From an uncultured Rivibacter sp. (lineage in GTDB: Bacteria > Pseudomonadota > Gammaproteobacteria > Burkholderiales > Burkholderiaceae): 6,785 nucleotides of DNA. Position 1 is the stretch's first letter, and the number at the start of each line of letters is the position of its first letter. This document shows positions 1 to 5,927 of this stretch, piece by piece. The notes under the pieces are model-generated. The model was not told where the DNA came from, did no database searches, and saw nothing but the letters and a program-made list of their open reading frames with translations. The DNA lies in contig CAMLNA010000189.1 in NCBI GenBank assembly GCA_946481025.1, forward strand, positions 1-6,785. Reading direction: 5' to 3'. Made by a program: the position numbers and the translations under genes.

Positions 1-2200
<2,200 letters not shown>

Positions 2201-2208
2201 GGGGGGTG

Positions 2209-2214
2209 TCCTCC
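2209..2214 (-). promoter_or_regulatory. Shine-Dalgarno of clpB
   Basis: GGAGGA on the minus strand, followed by an 8-nt C-rich spacer and the ATG at 2200. It is a near-perfect ribosome binding site and fixes the clpB start. Confidence 0.85.
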
Positions 2215-2226
2215 GATTGCAGGCGA

Positions 2227-2253
2227 CTTCGGGGCAGGCCTCGAGTTTTCAAG
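2227..2253 (-). promoter_or_regulatory. Predicted sigma-32 heat-shock promoter of clpB
   Basis: Read on the minus strand, CTTGAA at 2253-2248 (with a further AA) is followed by a 13-nt spacer and CCCCGAAG at 2234-2227. The RpoH consensus is CTTGAAA, 13-14 nt, CCCCATNT, so the -35 is perfect and the CCCC core of the -10 is present; the rest of the -10 is degenerate. Transcription would start near 2220, giving a leader of about 20 nt that contains the Shine-Dalgarno. ClpB is a classical RpoH target, so position and known regulation agree. No CIRCE element (the HrcA site) is visible. Confidence 0.8.
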
Positions 2254-2266
2254 GCAAGCGCCACGC

Positions 2267-2290
2267 CCGGATTGACCCGGGTCAATCCGG
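2267..2290. repeat. 24-bp perfect palindrome between moaE and clpB
   Basis: Two 12-bp half sites, CCGGATTGACCC and GGGTCAATCCGG, abut to form an uninterrupted palindrome. It begins 4 bp after the moaE stop codon and ends 13 bp upstream of the clpB -35 element. As RNA it could fold into a stem of about 10 bp with a tight loop, but no T-run follows on either strand, so it is not a standard intrinsic terminator. Alternatives are an operator for a dimeric regulator of clpB, or a hairpin that protects the moaE mRNA 3' end. The sequence alone does not decide between these. Confidence 0.75.
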
Positions 2291-2294
2291 CCTT

Positions 2295-2777
2295 TCAGGC
2301 AGCGTTGGACGCCTGGATGCCCCAGCGCCTGAGCGCCTCGTCATCGGCCACGCGGGCATCGACCCAGCGGGCGCCTTCGGCCGTGTGTTCCTTCTTCCAG
2401 AACGGCGCCTGGGTCTTGAGGTAGTCCATCAGGAACTCGCATGCCTGGAAGGCCTCGCCGCGGTGGGCCGAGCTCACCGCCACCAGCACGATCTGGTCGC
2501 CCAGCTCGAGCGGCCCGACCCTGTGGACCACCGACACGCGGCGGATGTCGAAGCGGTGCAAGGCCTCGTCGATCATGGCCTCGATGGCCGCCTCGGTCAT
2601 GCCCGGGTAGTGCTCCAGCTCCATGCGGTGGACGGTCTCGCCTTCGCTGCGCTCGCGCACCGTGCCGACGAAGCTGGCCACGGCCCCGACGCCCAGGTCG
2701 CCGGCTCGCAGCGCCGCCACTTCGGCGGCGAGGTCGAAGTCGTGGGTCTGGATGCGGACACGGGGGCTGCGGCTCAT
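2295..2777 (-). CDS. moaE: Molybdopterin synthase catalytic (large) subunit MoaE
   Basis: A 160-residue protein, close to the ~150 of E. coli MoaE. With two MoaD subunits it forms heterotetrameric molybdopterin synthase, which adds two sulfurs to cyclic pyranopterin monophosphate to make the dithiolene of molybdopterin in the cytoplasm. Family signatures are all present: LEHYPGMTE at 54-62, SAHRGEAF at 103-110 and the run LMDYLKTQAPFWKKE at 116-130. By alignment with E. coli MoaE from memory, the active-site residues Lys119, Lys126, Arg39 and Arg104 correspond to Lys121, Lys128, Arg41 and Arg106 here, all conserved. The frame stays open for about 270 bp upstream, but that extension has no homology; the ATG at 2777 gives the usual N-terminus. 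There is no Shine-Dalgarno; a -10-like element 7 nt upstream suggests leaderless translation. It is separated from its partner moaD by an oppositely oriented gene. Confidence 0.96.
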   Translation of the reverse strand: MSRSPRVRIQTHDFDLAAEVAALRAGDLGVGAVASFVGTVRERSEGETVHRMELEHYPGMTEAAIEAMIDEALHRFDIRRVSVVHRVGPLELGDQIVLVAVSSAHRGEAFQACEFLMDYLKTQAPFWKKEHTAEGARWVDARVADDEALRRWGIQASNAA

Positions 2778-2784
2778 GCCCGGG

Positions 2785-2790
2785 ATTGTG
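2785..2790 (-). promoter_or_regulatory. Predicted -10 element of a leaderless moaE transcript
   Basis: On the minus strand CACAAT (4 of 6 to TATAAT) is followed by 7 nt and then the moaE ATG, so RNA synthesis would begin at or next to the start codon. This fits the lack of any Shine-Dalgarno. No convincing -35 hexamer is present at 16-18 nt, which is the main weakness of the call. Confidence 0.5.
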
Positions 2791-2800
2791 CCTGCGCCCC

Positions 2801-2806
2801 TAGAAT
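2801..2806 (+). promoter_or_regulatory. Predicted -10 element of the divergent small ORF
   Basis: TAGAAT (5 of 6 to TATAAT) is followed by 7 nt and the ATG at 2814, exactly the spacing seen for moaE on the other strand. The two -10 boxes are 10 bp apart, so polymerase binding at one would block the other. No good -35 is visible. This is the only plausible plus-strand promoter I find ahead of the dapA-like gene. Confidence 0.5.
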
Positions 2807-2813
2807 GCGCCGC

Positions 2814-2918
2814 ATGTCCCTCCTGCCCTTCACCCACGTCCACGGGCTGCCGATGCAGCAGCCCGTGAGTGCGGTCGTGCCGGCAGCGGACAAAGCGAAA
2901 AAACAGCAGCTCGTCTGA
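2814..2918 (+). CDS. Candidate leaderless 34-aa small protein or leader peptide
   Basis: A 34-codon ORF not recognised as any known family. It starts MSLLPFTHVH, has a Val/Ala/Pro-rich middle and ends KAKKQQLV; it has no cysteine, no transmembrane segment and no obvious signal peptide. Support for real coding is the codon-position bias: excluding the start, G+C counts over 33 codons are about 25 at position 1, 12 at position 2 and 28 at position 3, the pattern expected of genes in a high-GC genome and unlikely for a non-coding leader. It lies in DNA with no gene on the other strand. The ATG is 7 nt after a TAGAAT box and has no Shine-Dalgarno, so it would be translated from a leaderless mRNA. 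Its stop lies in the loop of one hairpin and 125 nt before the dapA-like gene, so it may be a regulatory upstream ORF or a free-standing small protein. Confidence 0.45.
   Translation: MSLLPFTHVHGLPMQQPVSAVVPAADKAKKQQLV
2841..2867. repeat. Inverted repeat (10-bp stem) inside the small ORF
   Basis: CACGGGCTGC and GCAGCCCGTG are perfect inverted copies around a 7-nt loop. No T-run follows on either strand, so it is not an intrinsic terminator. In the plus-strand RNA it would be a stable hairpin within codons 10-18 of the small ORF; an mRNA structure that slows ribosomes there is one possible role. Confidence 0.65.
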
Positions 2919-2932
2919 CCGGAGCGGCTGTT
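2898..2932 (-). terminator. Predicted intrinsic terminator on the minus strand
   Basis: On the minus strand AACAGC pairs with GCTGTT (6 bp) and, after a single C/T mismatch, GCTC pairs with GAGC (4 bp) around a 9-nt loop. The hairpin runs directly into TTTTTT (2903-2898), two of whose bases close the stem, then CGCTTTG. This is the layout of a Rho-independent terminator. It would stop minus-strand transcripts that come from moeA-moaD and run antisense through the dapA-like gene before they reach moaE. On the plus strand the same hairpin is followed only by TTCC, so termination there would be weak. Confidence 0.55.
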
Positions 2933-2956
2933 CCGTCGTCAGATGAGCGACGGAAC
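2930..2956 (+). repeat. Second leader hairpin, sharing bases with the previous one
   Basis: GTTCCGTCG (2930-2938) and CGACGGAAC (2948-2956) form a perfect 9-bp stem with a 9-nt loop, extendable outward by G-T and C-G pairs. It shares bases 2930-2932 with the upstream hairpin at 2902-2932, so in plus-strand RNA the two folds compete. It begins 12 nt after the small ORF stop. No U-run follows, so it is not a classical attenuator terminator. Confidence 0.6.
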
Positions 2957-2990
2957 GGTTCGGCACGGCTCCCCCTGCTCCCATTCTTTG

Positions 2991-3039
2991 CGCTCCTCTG
3001 GAACGGACCCATCGGTCATCTCCAGCCTTGCAAGGAGCG
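2991..3039 (+). promoter_or_regulatory. dapA-like Shine-Dalgarno with a complementary upstream segment
   Basis: AAGGAG at 3032-3037 lies 6 nt before the ATG at 3044 and is a strong ribosome binding site that sets this start. Upstream, CGCTCCT at 2991-2997 is perfectly complementary to AGGAGCG at 3033-3039, so a 7-bp helix with a 35-nt loop could hide the site. The palindrome CCTTGCAAGG (3026-3035) also overlaps it. The site itself is clear; its sequestration is a prediction. Confidence 0.55.
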
Positions 3040-3043
3040 TCCC

Positions 3044-3910
3044 ATGCCATCCCTGGCCCCTCACGACTTTTCCGGACTCTGGATTCCGCTGGTCACCCCG
3101 TTCGACCGCGGGGCGGTCGACCATGCGGCCTTGCGCCGCCTCGTGGCGCACCTCGCCCCCACCGGCATTGCCGGCTTCGTGGTGTGCGGGAGCACCGGCG
3201 AGGCGGCAGCGCTCGACGACGACGAGCAGTTGGCCGTGCTCGACACCGTGCTGGGCTGCGACAGCGGCCTGCCGGTGCTGATGGGCCTGGCCGGCAACCA
3301 CCGGCCCTCGCTGCTGGCGCAGTTGGGCCGCTGCGTGCAGCGCCCCATCGCCGGCCTGCTGGCGCCGGCGCCCTACTACGTGCGGCCGTCGCAACGCGGC
3401 CTCGTCGAGCACTTCATGGCCTTGGCCGATGCGTCGCCGGTGCCGCTGGTGCTCTACGACATTCCCTACCGCACCGGCGTGGCCATCGAGCTCGACAGCT
3501 TTCGCACGCTCGCCGGGCACCCGCGCATCGCCGCGGTCAAGGACTGCGGCGGCTCGTCCGAGAAGACGCAGACGCTCATCGCCGAAGGCCGGCTGCAGGT
3601 GCTGGCGGGCGAAGACGCCCAGATCTTCGGCACGCTGTGCCAGGGCGGCCATGGTGCGATTGCCGCCGCCGCGCACCTGCACACCGAGCGGTTCGTGGCG
3701 ATGTGCCGGGCCATCGGCCGCGGGCAGCTTGCCGAGGCCAGGGCGCTGCACCATGCGCTGGCGCCGGTGATCCGGCTGCTGTTTGCCGAGCCGAACCCGG
3801 CGCCGCTCAAGGCCGTGCTGGCGCGGCAGGGCCTGATCGGCGACGGGCTGCGGCCACCGCTCACGGCGGCGACGCCGGGGCTGGTGGACCGGCTTGTCGC
3901 GTTGGGCTGA
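3044..3910 (+). CDS. DapA-like aldolase of the DHDPS/NAL family (dihydrodipicolinate synthase-like)
   Basis: A 288-residue class I (Schiff-base) pyruvate-dependent aldolase with a (beta/alpha)8 fold, close to the 292 of E. coli DapA. Aligned by eye with E. coli DapA from memory: GSTGE at 49-53 replaces GTTGE (Thr44 becomes Ser50); the YY pair with Tyr107 is at 111-112; Tyr138 matches Tyr133 in LYDIPYRTG; Arg143 matches substrate-binding Arg138; Lys166 in AAVKDCGG matches Schiff-base Lys161. The arginine favours a carboxylate substrate such as aspartate semialdehyde over N-acetylneuraminate, whose lyase has ALSG there. Lysine-inhibitor residues are mostly changed (Ser48 to Ala54, His53 to Asp59, His56 to Gln62, Glu84 to Ser89). 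It may therefore be an unregulated DHDPS paralogue or a related oxo-acid aldolase or dehydratase, so no symbol is given. It sits opposite to all other full-length genes here, 5 bp from the end of moaD. Confidence 0.9.
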   Translation: MPSLAPHDFSGLWIPLVTPFDRGAVDHAALRRLVAHLAPTGIAGFVVCGSTGEAAALDDDEQLAVLDTVLGCDSGLPVLMGLAGNHRPSLLAQLGRCVQRPIAGLLAPAPYYVRPSQRGLVEHFMALADASPVPLVLYDIPYRTGVAIELDSFRTLAGHPRIAAVKDCGGSSEKTQTLIAEGRLQVLAGEDAQIFGTLCQGGHGAIAAAAHLHTERFVAMCRAIGRGQLAEARALHHALAPVIRLLFAEPNPAPLKAVLARQGLIGDGLRPPLTAATPGLVDRLVALG

Positions 3911-3915
3911 ACGAC

Positions 3916-4173
3916 TCAACCGCCTGTCACGGGCGGGAAGAACGCCACCTCGGCGCCGTCTTCGAGGGCCACGGATTCGTCGGTGGCCATGACCTGGTTC
4001 ACCGCCGCGCGCAGGGCCCGGCCTCGGGCCAGGACCTCGGCATGGCGGCCGCCGCGCGCGATCAGCCGGTCGCGCAGCTCGGCAAGCGTGCAGGCCTGCG
4101 CGTCGAGCGCGACCGGCTCGCCGGCGCCCAGGGCTTCGCGGATGGAGGCGAAATAGCGCACGGTGAACTTCAT
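3916..4173 (-). CDS. moaD: Molybdopterin synthase sulfur-carrier (small) subunit MoaD
   Basis: An 85-residue ubiquitin-fold protein, the usual length. Its C-terminal Gly-Gly is adenylated by MoeB-type enzymes and converted to a thiocarboxylate that donates sulfur to the dithiolene in the MoaE active site. It begins MKFTVRYFASIREALG, typical of MoaD, and ends VAFFPPVTGG with the essential diglycine intact. The start overlaps the moeA stop as ATGA (translational coupling), and GGAG at 4185-4182, 8 nt upstream within moeA, provides a ribosome binding site. Its partner subunit gene moaE lies 1138 bp further on, beyond the inverted dapA-like block. The stop codons of moaD and the dapA-like gene are only 5 bp apart, with no terminator between them. 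Confidence 0.96.
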   Translation of the reverse strand: MKFTVRYFASIREALGAGEPVALDAQACTLAELRDRLIARGGRHAEVLARGRALRAAVNQVMATDESVALEDGAEVAFFPPVTGG

Positions 4174-5405
4174 GCCAGCAGCTCCGACATCGGCAGGAAG
4201 CGCACCGTCTCCCCGGCGCGCACCGTCTGCCCGGGCGCCAGGTCGACCAGGCCGTCGGCCCACACCACCGACGTGAGCACCCCTGACCCCTGGTTCGGGA
4301 AAAGCTCCAGCCCGCCGCCGGCGTTGCGACGCGCCCGCAGGAACTCGCGGCGCTTGTCTGGCCGGGGCCAGTCGAAGTCGGCCCGCACCGCCACGCCTTG
4401 CGGCTCGCGCCAGGCCATGCCTTGCAGCGCCATCAGCACCGGCCGCACGCTCACGAGGAAGGTCACGAAGCTGGACACCGGGTTGCCCGGCAGCCCGATG
4501 AAAAGCGACGACCGGCCATGGCTCGCGCGCACCTCGCCGAAGGCGAGCGGCTTGCCCGGCTTGATGGCGACCTGCCAGAGGTCGAGCCGGCCTTCGGCTT
4601 GCACCGCCGGCTTGAGATGGTCTTCCTCGCCGACCGACACCCCGCCCGAGGTGACGATGAGATCGCTGCCTTCGGCCGCCCGCCGCAAGGCCTCACGGGT
4701 GGCGTCGAGCCGGTCGGGCACGATGCCCAGGTCGGTCACCGCACAGCCCAGGGCCTGCAGCAGGCCCCGCAGCGTGTAGCGGTTGGAGTTGTAGATCGCA
4801 CCCGGCTTGAGCGGCTCGCCCGGCATGGCCAGCTCGTCGCCGGTGGAAAACAGTGCCACCCGCGGGCGGCGCGTCACGGTCAGGCTGGCGGCGCCCACGG
4901 TGGCTGCCAGGCCGAGCGCCTGGGGCGACAGGCGCATGCCGCGCGTGAGCACCACCGAGCCTTCGCTCACGTCTTCGCCGCGGCGGCGGATCGCCTGGCC
5001 CGCCTGCGGCAGGGTGTCGATGCGCACCGCGTCACCTTGCGCATGGCACAGCTCCTGCATCACCACTGCGTCGGCTCCCGGCGGCACGGGTGCGCCGGTG
5101 AAGATGCGGGCCGCCGTGCCGGGCTGCAGCGGTACGCCGACCTGCCCCGCGGCGATGCGCTGGCTCACCGGCAGCAGCGTGCCGGCGGCCGGCACGTCGG
5201 CCACGCGCATGGCATAGCCGTCCATCGCGCTGTTGTCGAGCGGCGGCACGTCGAGCGCGGACTCCAGGTCGCGCGCCAGCACGCGGCCCAGCGCTTCGAA
5301 CGTGGCAACCTCCTCCGTCTCGTCGATCGGACGGGTGGAGGCCAGCAGGCGCTCGATCGCTTCGGTCAGCGGAAGCAGGTCACGGCGCGGGAGGGGTGTA
5401 TTCAT
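4170..5405 (-). CDS. moeA: Molybdopterin molybdenumtransferase MoeA
   Basis: A 411-residue cytoplasmic enzyme, the normal length for bacterial MoeA. It inserts molybdate into adenylated molybdopterin (made by MogA) to give Mo-molybdopterin. Signatures in order: DNSAMDGYAM at 57-66; IFTGAPVPPGADAVV at 101-115; RRGEDVS at 141-147; the MoCF-binding fold with FSTGDEL at 186-192 and IYNSNRY at 204-210; TSGGVSVGEEDHLKPAV at 252-268; KPGKPLAFG at 282-290 and GLPGNPVSSFVTF at 304-316. A C-terminal beta domain follows from about residue 330. The conserved acidic residues in these motifs are present. The first 26 bp overlap the end of mobB and there is no good Shine-Dalgarno, which points to translation coupled to mobB; the start matches the family N-terminus. 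Confidence 0.97.
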   Translation of the reverse strand: MNTPLPRRDLLPLTEAIERLLASTRPIDETEEVATFEALGRVLARDLESALDVPPLDNSAMDGYAMRVADVPAAGTLLPVSQRIAAGQVGVPLQPGTAARIFTGAPVPPGADAVVMQELCHAQGDAVRIDTLPQAGQAIRRRGEDVSEGSVVLTRGMRLSPQALGLAATVGAASLTVTRRPRVALFSTGDELAMPGEPLKPGAIYNSNRYTLRGLLQALGCAVTDLGIVPDRLDATREALRRAAEGSDLIVTSGGVSVGEEDHLKPAVQAEGRLDLWQVAIKPGKPLAFGEVRASHGRSSLFIGLPGNPVSSFVTFLVSVRPVLMALQGMAWREPQGVAVRADFDWPRPDKRREFLRARRNAGGGLELFPNQGSGVLTSVVWADGLVDLAPGQTVRAGETVRFLPMSELLA

Positions 5406-5907
5406 GGCGCGAGGCCTGCGCGAGCAGGAACTGTGCGATGGCGTCGGCGTCGCCCAGATCGAGCAGCGGCAGCTGCGTGGCGATGGGCAGCAGCGCCGGG
5501 CTGTCGGTGGCGATGGCAGAGACGAAGGGATCGTCCGGGTAGATGACGGGCTTGTCGTTGGCCGCGCGCCAGACCTCGACCTTGGGCAGGTCGGCGTGCT
5601 TGAAGCCTTCGACCAGCACCCAGTCGCATGGGGCCAGCTCGGCCAGCAGCTGGTGCACGTTCGGGTCGCCTTCGACCTCGTATTCGCGCATGAGGGCCAG
5701 GCGTCGGCTGGACGCGACCAGCACCTCGAAGGCCCCCGCCTCGCGGTGGCGGTAGGAGTCCTTGCCGGGCTTGTCGACGTCGAAGGCGTGGTGGGCGTGC
5801 TTGAGCACCGACACGCGCTGGCCGGCCGCCCGCAGGCGCGGAATGAGCTGCTCGATCAGCGTGGTCTTGCCCGAACCGGAATAACCGCAGAAGCCGACGA
5901 CTTTCAT
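5380..5907 (-). CDS. mobB: Molybdopterin-guanine dinucleotide biosynthesis adaptor protein MobB
   Basis: A 175-residue P-loop GTPase, the usual MobB size. MobB binds GTP and assists MobA in attaching GMP to Mo-molybdopterin to give the bis-MGD cofactor of DMSO-reductase-family enzymes such as nitrate reductase and formate dehydrogenase. Walker A GYSGSGKTT lies at residues 8-16. Family motifs are KHAHHAFDVDKPGKDSYRHREAGA (spanning 36-59) and DWVLVEGFKH at 95-104. GAGG at 5917-5914 is 6 nt before the ATG at 5907, which favours this start over an in-frame ATG two codons earlier that would lie against the Shine-Dalgarno. It starts 20 bp after thrC and overlaps moeA by 26 bp, so it is probably part of one transcript with both. 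The last few residues (YTPPAP) form a non-conserved tail lying in the overlap. Confidence 0.94.
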   Translation of the reverse strand: MKVVGFCGYSGSGKTTLIEQLIPRLRAAGQRVSVLKHAHHAFDVDKPGKDSYRHREAGAFEVLVASSRRLALMREYEVEGDPNVHQLLAELAPCDWVLVEGFKHADLPKVEVWRAANDKPVIYPDDPFVSAIATDSPALLPIATQLPLLDLGDADAIAQFLLAQASRHEYTPPAP

Positions 5908-5913
5908 GGGCAT

Positions 5914-5917
5914 CCTC
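5914..5917 (-). promoter_or_regulatory. Shine-Dalgarno that selects the mobB start
   Basis: GAGG on the minus strand in the 20-bp gap after thrC, 6 nt from the ATG at 5907. The alternative ATG at 5913 directly abuts it and so is disfavoured. Confidence 0.65.
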
Positions 5918-5927
5918 GGTCCGGCGT

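Noticed and set aside
2898..2904. A6-C run in the small ORF as a -1 frameshift site
   Set aside because: The small ORF reads it as AAA AAA CAG, so it is out of phase with the X XXY YYZ slippery pattern; it is better explained as the T-run of the opposite-strand terminator.
2778..3043. A known riboswitch (lysine, TPP, SAM or Moco type) before the dapA-like gene
   Set aside because: I could not find the conserved core bases of any of these; only generic hairpins are visible.
2778..3050. An N-terminal extension of moaE in the same open frame
   Set aside because: The extra residues have no MoaE homology and would cross the minus-strand terminator and the divergent small ORF.
2939..3919. A 326-codon minus-strand frame opposite the dapA-like gene
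   Set aside because: The sense-strand protein has all catalytic motifs of its family; the antisense product has none.
3920..3936. CCGCC/GGCGG hairpin near the moaD 3' end as a terminator
   Set aside because: The stem is only 5 bp, there is no T-run, and the bases encode the conserved PPVTGG tail of MoaD.
3028..4779. A 583-codon plus-strand frame running across the dapA-like gene, moaD and moeA
   Set aside because: It overlaps three recognised genes in other frames, and its low-complexity Arg/Ala/Gly product resembles no known family.
4398..5546. A 382-codon plus-strand frame opposite moeA and mobB
   Set aside because: It is the antisense shadow of conserved genes, rich in His/Arg/Gln, with no domain seen.
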